From Larus michahellis (taxonomy: Eukaryota > Chordata > Aves > Charadriiformes > Laridae), in NCBI RefSeq assembly GCF_964199755.1, contig NC_133911.1, positions 3,995,001 to 4,059,000 of the forward strand: 64,000 nucleotides of DNA, in the 5' to 3' direction. Each line of letters begins with the position of its first letter. Within the stretch, counting starts at the first letter, position 1. The position numbers and the translations under genes were made by a program. This document shows, in pieces, positions 35,601-50,000 of this stretch. The notes under the pieces were generated by a model that had not been told where the DNA came from, made no database searches, and worked only from the letters and a program-made list of their open reading frames with translations.

Positions 35601-38600
35601 CAGCTCTGAAACAAGGCAGAACGTACAGAGCACAGCTAGTCAGGTAGTGATTTTCTTCAGAGAGATTTCTGCTCTATGCAACAGCCGCCGTTAAACAGAG
35701 GTGTTCTGTAAAGCTGCTAAAGGCACACTAGCAGGTAACCCGGTTCCTTTCATCCACGGCAGAACCGATGACCAACTCTTCTGGTATTGCTGTCTGAAAG
35801 GATGCTTTGGTAGATTTGGGGAACAGGCATGACGCTACAGGTTAGAAAGCTGGATGCCTCTGAGCATCCTCTATTCCTTATTTCTTTGACCAATGACATT
35901 TTTCAGTGAATACCATATCCTGGAGGAAAAAGCTTGGAATAGACTCATGTGGAGCATGACACCATCTGCACCAATGCTGACAAGTTTTCCCAGATCTGAC
36001 CTACGATCCTGCTAGTAAATTAAAGCATCAGTTCTTATATGTACTCGCTCCTGTTTGAACTGCCCCAAGATCTTTTACCTTCTACCCTGGAATTCTATCT
36101 ATTAGGCTGTTTGCCCTGACAGTGCCTCTAAATAACATAATTTCAAACATCCAGGGTTTCTCTTCACTAAGGAAGCACTGCTGATTTCAAATTGACAGTT
36201 TCAAAGCTCTACTTTTGATCAAAGCAGGAATAGGAAGGGCTTAAGCCTTTTCTCTTTCAAGTCAGCTTTAAATGATAAAACTCTACTGGTAGATTTGCTT
36301 CAATACTAAGGAAAAGCTCAAAAGCTTTCTGTTTTTAAGAAGAATATACAAGTTATTCATAAAATTCGTAATGGGACTCAAACAATGCAGACCAGATGGT
36401 AAATGATACCTCCTTTCCCAAGTACATTTGCTCATCCTGTACTTTTCCTGGAAGATTACCTGGGCGGCACACAGCTGGGCAGCCGAGCAGCAGGCCGAGC
36501 AGATATGACCTACATAAAAGAAGTAAAAACATTAGTGGCCTTGTCAAGAGAATCACTGCTAGGATTGACATAATTTTATGGCCTGCTAATCCGCTGGCAA
36601 TATTTCTGTTAACTGGGGAAACGTCTTGATATATTCCTGACACGCGTAGCAACCTTTCAGGAGAACTATATTACCGGTGTAATTGGATCGATGGAGGCAG
36701 TTTAACAGTTGTCGCTCCGAGATTACTTAACTGTTAATTGGGAAATATGAAGAGGATTCCCTAACTTCTCATTGTATGATTTATGGGAATGAAAGACCTC
36801 CTTGAGAAGCATCTTTCAGTCAAGCCAAAGGATGTTTCATACGTTACCCATTTGAACAAAACATATGGGTCTCTCCACTGCCACTCCTATCGAGCAGAAG
36901 CCCTTTGCTTAAGCTTTTCTGCTCCCACTACACCCTTTACTTCTTTCATTTGCCAACTTTTTTGGGGCAGGGGAAGGCCGGGAGGGGGCAATTTCAAAGC
37001 CATTTTCATGGCCAGTTTGAAACTAATACAGCACCAAAGTAACTGGCTCTACTATTATTGTTAAACTGGGATTTTCAGTACTACCGGGATGAACGTGCCC
37101 ATCACTTGATTTACCAGCTGTATTTTATTTACAAGGTTCCTTTGAACATTTTTTGCCCTTAAGACAGTGCTTTAGAAGGGAAAATGAAATCACGGCTGCT
37201 TTTTATGGTAAATCCTGAAAGTTTAAAAGCAGAAGATGAATGAAAAGCAGTCACGGACTTGATACATACAGAAGTTTCCAGAGTTCAAAAGAAAACAACA
37301 GATGGGCATAATAGCTCTCTGGGTTACAGCGGGGCACGAGATAAGCAATTGACAGGCCACATGTAGTCTGATAATGAACAAAAGGCATTCAAAAACAAGA
37401 AGAAGTTATTCTTATGTCCAAGGTCGCTATAATTTATGACAGAAGAATTCAAGTCCTTTTTTCCCCCTCCCGCTAGAACCACCTTCCTATCTGTTAATTT
37501 CACGGTGCAAACTTAGAAGTACCTTTCCATTTAAAATATTTTGTGAGTCTGTGTTTAAGACACACCAGCTGAAATTCAAGTTTCCTCCTGAGAAATACAG
37601 TTAGAAAGAGCTGAAGATAAAAGCACATGAGAACAAAAAGCAGTTCCAGAAAATGGGATCAAGTATTGATAAGAATAGTGCATCGAAACTGAAATTGTTC
37701 CTGTTCAAAAAAAAAAAAAAAAAAAACAAACCAAAACACAAACCAAGCAAAACAAACACCAAAACCAGAATCAAACCCAAGCAGCATACAATATTGTCCC
37801 TGTTGATGGTAAATGTTCTTTCTGTTCAAAATACGGAAACCGATGCTCTGTAACTGTGTTTACTGTAAGAAGTATTGCCACGCCGTCACGGGTAATCTGC
37901 TGCTGCGCTTGTGGTTTTCTTGACAGGGGCGGAAAGCTGGGAGTTCTTGTAAGGCAACCGCTTATCTGATAGCTGAATGGCTTTGCCTCTGTAACTACAC
38001 TACTCTTATGGTAGTATACAAGTAAAGAATAAAAGTTTGAAAATTTCCGTTTCGTACAGTGCTTTTCAATCTTTTCTGATTTGCTACTTTTTTCCCCCCC
38101 TCTAACGGAGGGGTAGAATCCTTTCTGAAGAAAATTCCTGTACAGGAGAAAATGTTTTTCTTAGCCAAATACTGATATGTAAATCCCTTAGAAGTAATCT
38201 GCACATTCCAAGATATCCACAAACCACAGATTAGGTATGTAGGCACAGCAAGTTTATTTGGCAAGGGACTGTCATTCTTATGCCTTCCTTTTTTTGTGTG
38301 GTTTCTTTTTTTTCCCCCCTTTAATCTGTTGCTATTTCACATGTATATGAGGACTAGCAACCTCCCCAGTTCTGGAGCTATCCTACCACTTTGCAGCACA
38401 TCTATATTTAAATTTGGCATTTCTAAGTCAATTCGCATCAGATGTTTTGCCATTAGGCAGCAGTTGCAGGTTGACAAGAGAGTTGTGGCATGCAAATTAA
38501 AAGCCTTTTAGGCTTCTGTCTGGAAGTTAGACATGCTGGGAATTGCTCATCACCTTTATCTTGCCTTTGCCCTCTACCTGCAGCAAGCTGGTGAGCCCCA

Positions 38601-41600
38601 AGGGCTGCTGCCTCGCATTTTTGGCCGCTCTTCCATCTGAGCACAGCTATCAGGCTGTAAAGTGATGCCCAGTGACTGCCCCTGGCAGCAAGGATCAGGC
38701 CGGGAGGGACCCGAATGTCATTACAGCATGACTTGGACCACGAAACAAAAACATTATTTGTTAGTTTTGTCTAGAATGATGGTAGAACCTTAGATATTAG
38801 CATATTTTGTAGTAATTTTATTAAAAAGCTTTATTCCATATTGCAATACAATGAACCTATATGCTTTTTTACCAGATAAGTGCTGATACAATTTGGAAAT
38901 ATTGACACTGTATAAATGAGAGCTCCAAAATTCAGCTTTTAAATGCATGAAAAAAACCTAATAGTTGAAGGTCAATACATGACAGGTAGGCGCTTTTGTA
39001 TTTTCTTTGGTAAGGAACTATAATTTCAGCTTAGAAATTTAAGACCATAAATATAATGTAGTTTAATCAGTCTAAACACCTATGTGTAACCAAAGGACTA
39101 TCGCCTCCAAAGCAGATTGTCCCATCCCAAATATTAAAGCTAATGTTTGCCTGGAAAAAAGTATTGAAAATAATTTCTCAGGTACAGAAACAGTTTATAG
39201 AATTAAGCAGTTTGTATCGATGATGTAATACTGATTGAAAATTCTGTAGATGCCGCTGTAGTTATTTCTCCCCCACAATCTGCTGATTTGTACCACGAGG
39301 AGAATCTAGCTTTCCACTATTTCTGTGTCGACATAGAAGAGATTCAGGGTGATTTATGATGTCTCTATTAGCTAAACTTTTCTAATCGGAGAAGTTGTAC
39401 TCTGCAAATTGTACAAGTGATATTACAGATTTGGTTTTTTCTCTCCCTAGGTGTTTGTTCTTTGTTATAAACCAAACCGGTGTCTTCATATGCAAATATT
39501 TGGAAAGCAGGCAAAGGTAGGAGGTGGAAAAACATACATATTCATCATTCTTAATGAAACATTTATTTCTACACGTTTAGTTGAAGGTAAATTTGTCAAA
39601 TATGATAATTATATGAATTACAGCTAATAAGGTTTAAATCTTGTTCAATTTCCACGGTTTTGCAAATATTATCTATACATTTCACACAGGGAGGCAGAAA
39701 AAGGGAGGGGGGAATCATACTTGAGGCTCTCGCTGCGAGTACAAAGATTAAATATAAGCTATATAAATATACGTGAAAGTGTATTAAAGTTTTAATGCTT
39801 CCAGTAACATATAGCTTTAATTACTATCACATTGAAAAGAGATTTTCAGTGATATATCGACTTCCATTTAAGTTTTATTAGAAAGTAAATTGCATTCTGC
39901 TTTGGTAGGGTTTTTCATTTGGCTTGATAAGCACAAAAATCGATGTCAGTGAAAGTATATCTTAGCAGTCTGAAGAGATCAGTGTGTTGTGCAGGTGTCC
40001 CGGAATGTAATATGTGCTGGCAGGCATCATGTGCTATAAAATTAACTAGAACGTGTTTGTGAATGAACGAGCAGTATCTGGGCAAGATGCACAGCAGCGG
40101 GTCTTACTAAGTTGAGGGTAGGAGCCAAGAGCCTGGTATTCTTGAGCAATCAGAAGAATTGCTACTGCATTTTAAAAGTAGCGTCCTAATTTCTGCAGCC
40201 CCTGGAGGTTTTGGGGTTTGGTTTTCTGGGTTTTATTTTTTCCTCTTGGTGACCGATTAACTTACTGGAGAACTGCTTTATGGAGCAGTACTTTTTTAAA
40301 AGATAAAACTGGTCTTAGGATAGAGTCACTAGCCATTATCAATGCAAGGTTATGGAAGAGCCTTTGGAGCAGAGGCTATAGAAAACCAGGGAAATTATTC
40401 TTGTTTCACGGCCCTTCCTAAAGGCCTAAGTTGATGCAGGAGCCTAAACATGCAAGAAAGGTTCCACAAGAAAAGTAGCTCTGCAGCTCTAAGGGCCTCT
40501 TTTGTACTAGTTTGAGTCGTTAGAGTAACTCTGCATTTATTTCTCTCTCTCTCCATGTGGTCAAGCCATCTTCCACTCTCCATGTAACAGGATAAACTGG
40601 GCATCTGCTTTTATTTCACAAGCTCTGTAGCTCCATGACATTCTCCGATGCCTTCACAACACGGCGACGCTCGCATTTGAACCTAAAGCCTCCAGAAGTA
40701 CTGTTAAATGCGACCAGTGCACACAGCGTGCCACCCAAGTCGCTGCTCTTCCGGGAGCTTGGGCTAGGAGGCCGTTTGGGCTATTGGAGAATACGACCAT
40801 TAAACACGGTGGACGCACATCTGCCACATGCGTATTTTTGTCTCCCCACCAGTTACTTAGAGCACCGATTCAGTAGATAGCAACTTATTTTTTATATGTA
40901 TAAAATATGCATATATATTGGGTTTTATATATATCTTTGCATGTGTGCACATACGTAAAACCAGCAAAAATCACAGTCCTTTCAATATGTGAATTATATG
41001 GGCACATATACAGAGGCAACTCATCTTTCCTTTTGCACCAAAGAAAGGAGTCTCGGGCATCCCAGGCGCATCCGAGCAATTATCGGAGCGGCACAAAATC
41101 AAAAGCTACGAGGAAAATCCGCTCTGCTCCCCGGGAGAACTTCTTTATCTGGACTGATGGGAACTCCTGCATTTTCTCACTGCCTTTTGCATTGTCCCAA
41201 TCCAACACATTCCTCCTTTATCAGCGCCTCTTTCACATCTGCGCTCTGCTCACAGAAGGCTCGATTGCCGAGTCACAGAAAAATCAACTCACAATTCAAT
41301 ACTTACAAATTGTCCAGAGCCAGCAGAAAGAGCACTAGGGCGTCTTGGAGAGAACAAGCTTGGCTTTAGGATTTCTCAAGGGGACCTGAGAGAAAAGTCA
41401 AGCAAAGAATAAATCAAGACACAGCAAAAACTCAGCTCCCTCAGCCCTTCACAACATTCGAGAGATGGATTGTTTCTGAAAAAATTACAGCACAGGAAGC
41501 AACAAGGAAATAGAATTGCGCAACAGGATTTCCTGCCAGCAGGCTTTTGTCACAGCCACTGAAACTGGGTAATTTGATGGCTCTCCTACTTACAGGAGTA

Positions 41601-44600
41601 TGAGGTTTCTGCCATTTATTAAGCTGTCCCCGGGGGCTTACGTTTTCCGTTCCTGAGCAAGCAGTTGATGCTTTGTAAATATCTTTCTCCTATCCAGGAA
41701 ATTCATAACATACTTCAAAAGGCATGCATGTAGCGCTGCAGGAGGAGGAAGGAGTCTGGCATCTTTTTCCATTGCTTTTATGAAAGTAAGCAATTCCAAT
41801 AGTTTTTGGGAACAGCAGCACCATGACGCCCAGCCTCAGATCCTTATCTCTGGATCTCTCCATTACAGCTCAGGGCAATTTTCTTTCAGCTATTCTCACA
41901 GCTGAAAGCTTAACAGAATTTGTCTAGGAAAAGCTATTACCTCTTCCTACAAAACCTCACTTTTGCACTCCCAGACTCTCCCACAAATTCAGCTTTAAGC
42001 TGTTGTCTCGAATAACAGGAGAAATCCATTGCTAGCTTTGGAAGTCATATTTTGATTTAAGTCAATTCATCTTATGACAAGAGAGGCTTATAGAAAATAA
42101 CTTGTCCACTAGGTTTAGCTACCCAGTACACATACTAGAAGGGAAAAATCACTTTGAAGAGTCAGCCACGACAACCTTGTGCTATCTTCCATAAGACTTT
42201 ACTGAGTGACATGGCTTCCATCAAACAGAATCCACCACCTGCTTCCATCCTGCAGTTCCCAGCCTGTCAGTTAAGACATTAATGGACATCAAAGTTATAA
42301 TTACAACTCACTTTCTTCAAATTAATCTTCCAGCACTTGATTAGCACTGTCCCGTCTTCAGTTCATTAAAAAAAAAAAAAAGGACACAAGAGAGAGAAGG
42401 AAAAAAGCCTTCCTAGCCCTGGCCTTCCCTATTTATACTCCAGTCCTCCCAAATTAACACCTACTCAATGGACACACCTGCAAGAGCTTGCTAATCAGAT
42501 CGCTGATCTGGATTTTTTTTTAACCCTATGCTTGCCTTATATTAAGCAAAAGATACAATGATTTCTCTCTTTTCTTCCCCCTTCTCTTTTATTTAACAGC
42601 TATTAAATCTCTCATTCTGTACCTCCAGTTTTCTGGGTCCAGAAGCAACATGTCATCTCCACATGCAGCAGTATTTAAGTATGACTTTGATCACAGTAAA
42701 TACAAACAAATAAGAGAAGTAAACAAAAAAGATGTTCTGTGAGTATCTGAGTGTTGATAAAGATTCTAGAAGGAAAAGTAAATAACTAGACCCAGGGTAA
42801 AGCATAAACAAGAGCATGGCAAATCAATATAACACAATAAAATAATTAAGGAATTCATCTGCCGGTTTATGAAAACGTGTGCTTAACTCTTCAGAGAATG
42901 AAACCGAATACTCGCCCTAGTGTAATTTTTAGCATTTCGCCTCAAGAACTGAGGACGGGGTGAGTGATGGGGAAGGTATGTTCTACCCGTGGCTCTGACT
43001 AACTCTCCTGTGCCCGCAGCCGTAGCTCCAAGGGGTCTGGTGGGCACTGGCACCTGGTGGAGTTTCTGCCAGCTGCTTGTTCCCATCCTGCGTGCTGCAC
43101 CAATACAGCACCAGCCATGAGCACTGGGAACCCAGGCCCCTAAACCAGTCTGCTCTTCCCCTCCTGCCGTGGTATTCCTTCCCCGTCCCTTGGGGCCACG
43201 GCAGAGATGAGGCGGTGCCTGTTTCTCCAGGGCTGGAAAGCCAGCAGGTGACATGCATCCTTGCAGAGACACACGGGAAGCGAGCAGAGGAACCAGCAAT
43301 TTTCCAGACACCTACTCATGGCTGCAAAATCCCTGCCATCCAATACCAGCATATGGCACTTGGGATCTCCCGCTTGCTGGAGGCTCCGCGCTCAGAATGA
43401 CATCTCTAGGGCAGCAGTAGTTTAAACTGCCTCAGCACACAGTGGACAGTGTGGGTTTAAAAAGCTCTCTTACAACCAGCCATATCTTGTTACAAGCGAA
43501 AAAACGGAATGAATTGCGTTGTATTTTTGTTTCCTGGAGGTGGGTGCTTCTGGGAGGTGAGCGTGGGATCAAAATCTCTGAGTCGAAGTGCTCCGTGCAA
43601 AAAAGAAATTCCTGAACAAAAGAGGCTCGGAGCCTGTCGCGTTTGAGCTCTCAGCTTCTCCTTTGAACAACTTTTCTTTTCCTTTCTCTGTCACTGTAAA
43701 TGCTACAGGGATAAGCCAAGGCTCTCTGTGGTTCTTATAGCGCACCACCTTTGAGCACCACAGTTGCAAAAATAAAAACTGCTGCACTCTCTCTTGTTAC
43801 TAATAATGAGACTAAGTAGGATGTTTCACCGTTTAAAGAAAAACCATGGAGATGACCCGTCTCTTCTGCAAATGCTTCATCTGTCTTTTCTAAAGTGACT
43901 CAGTTTGTAAGTGGTGCAGCACCATCTCACCCACTGATCAGGCAACAAGATCTTATTTTTATGACATCGCAGCCTGTTTCCAGGACTATAATTCTCCCAT
44001 CAGTTCGGCATTGTGATCGTACAACACTGTAGACGTGAAAGGAGTAGCTGTCGTTGGGTAAGGCAGGCCGCTGTATGTCATTTGAGCTGCCTCAAAAACA
44101 TTTAAAATAAATATGAATGCTGCACGAAATAAAAAGAATATAGCAAAAAAAAAAATTGTTACAATGTATTTTGCTGTAGAATTCTCGATTATAGAAAATA
44201 GCAAAAAAGCAAGAAATGGAAAGACAAATCTTCCTTAGGTTTGAGAAAGTGAAGCCCCAAGATTCCCGCTTCCCTTCAGAGATGCCAGACCTGTCAGTAT
44301 TTAACTTTCTGTCTGTAAAGAGAGTGCAATGAAGTTAATAGGAATAGTCATTGATGTATTTGGGTTTGTATTCGGGTATTAATTTGAAATATTAGGTGTC
44401 ATCTAAATTGCAACTCAAAATTGCCATTGGATATTATCCCAATCATTTTCGGGTCAGGGGAAAAAAAAAAAAAGCAACTGGTTCTAGAGCTTTTAAAATT
44501 TTTTGTGTCTCCCTATCTGTGCGAAGAGGTACGTGATGGACTGAACAGGGCTGTTAAAGCAGTCATTTAGCCTGGTCAGTGTGTCCATTACTGGACCAGT

Positions 44601-46330
44601 GCTGGAGCCATGAACCAAACTGGCACTGGAGCCACACTTTCAAAAACTGTTTTACACATAGCACAGTGGACTGAGACACTTTTATTATGCCACAGCTCTG
44701 AAGAAATACGTAACAGATGAATTTGTAGTGCATCTCACCAATCCGCAAAGCAGCAGAAGTATGCTTTATTTGTTTTCTGCTCCATTTTTTGTCACCGTCG
44801 TCACAGTTCACTGAGACCTTCCTAGGTTGTTTTTTTTTAACCTCATCTCTGTCTCCCTGATGTCAGTTTTGATCAAAGACCCTTTTATAACACAGAGACG
44901 TGTCCCCTCCTGACACCTGCATCATAGCCAATATTTATTTCCCTTGTGGCAACTGTGTTAAGTCCAATTTGGGCTGTTCACAGGTCAGGAAGCACAAGAT
45001 GTGGAAAAGAAAGGCACTTGGGAGACCCAGGGAAGCTTGATGCTCTTCAAAAAAATCATGTTATACCATAAATATTGATCATTAGCAAGAATGGCAAGAA
45101 GGATTACAGAAATTTAATTATTTATTTCATGTTGACTGCACAAACATTTAAGATCGCACGTAGGAAAAGCAAATTGGTACACAATTAGTTTAGCGGTTAA
45201 TATCATATCCATTGCCGAAACACTCACTGTCTGCATTAGTTACATTAAAAATACATCAAAGTCCCTCCAGAGACGCTCTTCTCCCGCTTCATGTTCTGAT
45301 CAGTGAGAACTATTTACTTGAGGACTAACTAAATCTGGGTGATGACCTTCCAGGGGGATGTTGCCTGGGTAATTCTATAGCTGGGAGAAGGTCCGGAGAA
45401 AGGGATGGGAAGCCTGCAACGCAAAGTAATTGTGGGAAGGCTGGAGGCCAGTCCCTCCCTGGCATAACTTCAATCGACATATCTGTTCTGATATCTCCCT
45501 TTCACAAAAGGTCCACGGCTAAGCAAGAGAGCTTAAATATCTTCACCGATGTATTTCACAGAGGCGGAGTAGTGGTAGGAGGAATCTCTAAGGCGCGCAG
45601 CTTGTGTAATATCTTGAGGTGCGTACATCCATCTGACATCCTTGAAAGCTGAATTCAAAATCCGGGCTCCAGGGGTTTGCTACCTCAGATCCGCAATCTA
45701 GAACTTCACCTTTCATCTTGCTGCTAGGCGGAGGATTTCTATGGAGAATTTTTTACTCGGAATGAGTGGCAGGGCATGATGCTGAATTCATCTGAGAGCC
45801 AAAGGTCTGTTCCCAGAAACGGCTGAGCATCCCCATTTTCCACTGAACTCTCTGTAAGTAGTTGTTATTTAGCATAGGATTAGGCTTGAAGGAAGTGAGC
45901 GTAAAATAAACCCACAAACATTTGCATTTCATATGTAAACTAGAATTAGTATCCATATTAACAGATGGAAAATGGTTTGCACTGTGAATACAAATACTGT
46001 AATGTTCCTCTGTGTTTTCCCACATGCATAAGGGATTCTGCATTTCCATTATTTGCAAAGGGCCAAATCCCACAACCCTCTTCCAAGTTCCTACTTCCCC
46101 ATGCTGGGACAGACAGCCCGTGTCTGGACAGTGTTCCTGTCCGGTAATTACACTGGAATATTGTTGTTATGCGAGCACTGACAGGCGCCAGTGTGAAGTG
46201 CTGAGCAAAGGATACAGGGCACACAATTTAGGGCATGCCGTGTACAAAGACCCCGGTAGGATGATGCATTCACCTGTGCAACTGTGTGCGTGCACGTGTA
46301 TGCGTACGGAAGGCAAAGAGCTGCCCCAGG
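32640..46330. other. Intergenic, no supported gene
   Basis: I find no coding exon, RNA gene or transposon that I can name. Simple-sequence features are poly-A tracts at about 33489-33504, 34604-34625 and 37707-37728, a TATA-rich microsatellite near 33583-33622, and A/C-rich sequence after 37725. The miR-200b/200a/429 hairpins that flank C1orf159 in human were looked for on both strands by eye and not found. Confidence 0.55.
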
Positions 46331-46334
46331 AGAC

Positions 46335-47066
46335 ACCAAGGCTGCCCAACCCAGTACAGGTTGGGGGTGACCTGCTGGAGAGCAGCTCTGTGGAAAGAGA
46401 CCTGGGAGTCCTGGGGGACAACGGCATGACCATGAGCCAGCGATGTGCCCTCGTGGCCAAGAAGGTCAATGGTCTCCTGGGGGGCACCAAGAAGAGTGTG
46501 GCCAGCAGGTGGAGGGAGGTCATTCTCCCCCTCTGCTCTGCCCTGGGGAGGCCGCACCTGGAGTGCTGGGTCCGGTTCTGGGCTCCCCGGTTCAAGAAGG
46601 ACAGGGAACTGCTGGAGAGGGGACAGCAAAGGGCTACCAAGATGCTGAGGGGACTGGAACACCTCTCTGATGAAGGAAGGATGAGGGATTTGGGTCTCTT
46701 CAGTCTGGAAAAAAGACAGCTGAGGGGGGACCTTATCAACTCTTATAAATACTAAAAGGGGGGGTGTCAGGAGGATGGGGCCAGGCTCTTCTCAGTGGTG
46801 CCTGGAGACAGGACAGGAGGTAACAGGCACAAACTTGACCATGGGAAGTTCCACCTAAACATGAGGAGGAACAACTTTGCTGTGAGGGTGGCAGAGCCCT
46901 GGCACAGGCTGCCCAGAGAGGTGGGGGAGTCTCCGTCTCTGGAGACATTCCAACCCCACCTGGACGCATTCCTGTGCCACCTGCTGTGGGTGACCCTGCT
47001 CTGGCAGGGGGTGGGACGGGATGATCTCCAGAGGTCCCTTCCAACCCCCACCATTCTATGATTCTA
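46335..47066 (+). mobile_element. CR1 LINE, about 730-bp 3' part with nearly intact ORF2 end
   Basis: It is in plus orientation and ends in ATTCTATGATTCTA at 47053-47066. It encodes the C-terminal part of the CR1 reverse-transcriptase protein: LLESSSVERDLGVLGD, CALVAKKVNGLLGG, EVILPLCSALGRPHLE, FWAPRFKKDRELLERG, GLFSLEKRQLRGDLI. A single in-frame TAA at 46753-46755 interrupts the frame, which then continues ([15 protein letters not shown] and onward) to the end. It is the least decayed of the four CR1 copies and is 5' truncated. Confidence 0.95.
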
Positions 47067-50000
47067 AGCGCTCTGAGCCCTGGGTCCTCAGCGATTGTGA
47101 GCACACTGGGGAACTCCAGAACAGCCCAGTGTAAAACCACTTGTGTCCGTTGAGGATCTGGTGAGTTATCTCTCTAGACAGAGAGTTATCTCTCTAGAGG
47201 TGAGTTCTGCTCTCTCTAGTCACACACTTACGAAACACCAGCTTTTGTGACTCTACCAGTCCCTAGAGTGAACGCCAAGTGACTCAGAGTCTGAGGCGAG
47301 AGCTGCAAAGGGCTCTAGTGTCCTACTTTGCTAAAATAGCATAATAAATATGCATATGGAAAACAGTAGAAATATATTAAAAGGACATCACTCATGATTG
47401 CTCTTTCCCTTTGAATCATTAACTGAAATGATGTCTCTTGCTGGAACGCCGAGCATGAGAGTGCCTCTCCAGCTCAGATCCATATGTCAGAAAGTGTTTG
47501 GGGACAGAACCAGACCCAGGGATGAAGTTATAAATTAAAGTTTTATGAAGGCAGAAAGAACATCCTTATGTTCTTTTTATATCTCCATATAAGGGTAACG
47601 GTGATAAATTATCTGGTGCCCTAGAAGGACGTTTTACCCTTGTGCCGACACTGAACTGCTTTTCACTTTGCCTTATCTTACTGGAACTCAGTTTACATCT
47701 CTGCATCTACTGATATATTTAAAAATTCATATCAGGATATGTTTTGCATTCTTGTCCCACCACATTCTTTAGGATTGAAGTATAAATTGCTCTCTTCAGC
47801 ATGGACAACTCACTAAGATATTTTTTCCTACTGTACCTTTAGCCAGTCTCACATCTGGGATATTACCGTATACTCCCTTAAGCAGTTGAATGATTAACTG
47901 TATATGTTAGTAACACAAATGAATACCAAAGTGCATATAATTACAAGAAGTAAACCCATTATGCATTGTCAATAACTGAAGTGTCACACTTGGAAAAGCA
48001 TTCAGCCACTGTCTGGAGAAGATCAACTCTATCAATATTTCAGAAACTCTAGGAATGCAAAGAGAATATAGACACCATCCATAAAATCGGGATATAAAAT
48101 GCCCAGAGTTTAAAAAGGAGAGCTATGATGGCATGTCCTAAGTTTTTTCATCACATCCATCGTTTCTGTGTCAGGTGGGTAGTGGGCATAGAAGAAATAA
48201 TTGCTCTCTGGGGCTTTTGAGAAAAAAAAGAGAAAAAAAAAAAACAGGAAGAAAAAGATAAGAAGCACTTCCCTACCGCAAAGCTACAGGACTATGATAC
48301 GGGATGGGAAAGAGAAGGAGACGGTAGGTGGAGTCCTGTGCTTGCTCAGTGCAGGAGAAAGACAGTGCCACCGAGACCAAGGTGCGATGGTGTCCTTCCC
48401 CCAGCTGGAAATTACGGAGGTTACCACGGCCACCGTTCTGCTTGCTTTGCTGAGCTCTATGGAAAAGCGTCTCCATTGATTTCTCAGGTCATACACAGGG
48501 ACTGTGGGATTACATCCATGGGGATAAGAGAAGGAAGACTGCTGGTTCATCCTTGGGGATGGGGAGAACATGACACAGAAACAGAGAGCTTAGGGTCACG
48601 CTTGTCCTTGGAGATTGCTGAGAAGGTGTGTCAGTCATCTGGGCCTTCTCAAGTTGGTGGAGTCTTGCAGGGTGAAGAAAGCAAAAGGGGTGAATTCAGA
48701 ACGTGCTATTTGTAACCTGAAAAGATCAGTATTAGTAGAGAGCTCCCAGGGTGTGAGCACTCACCACAGAGAAACCTGTCCCTCATCACCACCAACATCA
48801 GAGGCTTTTTTTAGTGATCTGATGGGGAGCCACACACTGGAATTCAGGTCTGGTGTACCAGAAAATGTCCCTGGTCAGATGCATTAGCAACCCCATGCCC
48901 CCTTCCTGGCTGGGCGCGCTCTGATGAGTGCAGACAACCCCCACTGTGGGGTGAGGCATCTGTTCTGCTGAATAGATGCTGTGAGTTGAGCTGAGCACAG
49001 ATCACGCGTGGAAGGGGAGAATTTAGCCAGCAGAGGGCAGGTGGCTTGTTACACAAGGAAAAGTCACTGGAGAGGAGAAGCAAGATGTCCCTGCAGGCAT
49101 TCACTCCTCAGCTCTGACATCACAGGCCATTTCCCAAGTTCATCATGTCACATCACCGGGCCGGGAAGTGAGTAACACTGCCGGAACATGACCTCTGTGG
49201 GACAACCATGAGAGCAATTAACAATGTGCTGGTGAGAGCTTGTTAGCATCACCCTTCACCTCGCTTCTATTGCCGTCTCCTCTAGTCCTGCTGATAGTGT
49301 CCCTCATCAGCAACAGGCTATGACTGCAACTGCCTCTGGATAACGTATTCTAGGGCTGGCAACAACAGCAGCTACCTTACTGGTCCATGGGAAGAGCATC
49401 CCGTTTGTGCTTCAGGAGAGTCATTACTTTGGTTCCCATGCACTTCACACGCGCTGCATCTCAACTCCAGCCGCACTTGAGCCACTTACAGCATCAAAAG
49501 GAGCTGGCGCTGCAGTTCTTGGGAACATCTAACAACCCTTCGACTAGTCCCACTCCTTTTACGGGCCACACTGTGGGTGTCATCTTAACTGAAAGAGCTG
49601 CCACACTCACTGAGTATTTCCAAGGACCTCAATTCTGCTGTGATTTACTCTTCCTTTGAGACACTGTTTATATCAAACTTTCCTTGCAAGCCACTACAGA
49701 AGCAGCATAAACACTTGGAAAGCCAACAGTCTCCTAGGCATGGCATCATGGATCACCAATGATTTATAGACCACGGTTTAGCCATTGGTCCACGCCAACT
49801 TAACTCCTTCAGAAATAATGGGCTAGAAAAGAAGACCTGACCTTATGCCCAGGGAATGGATGCTATTCTTGCTATTCGAGAATCTAGCCGCGAGAAGCTG
49901 AATCACACAGCCTCAAGCCACTGACGAGTAATAGTCACATGAGTTATAGAGTATCAGGAAAATTGCTACGTTGCATCTGTACCTCGTAATGATTATCTAA

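Noticed and set aside
46012-46755. A 247-codon plus-strand open frame, long for this window
   Set aside because: Most of it is the CR1 reverse-transcriptase C-terminus. The first part is chance extension into flanking sequence.
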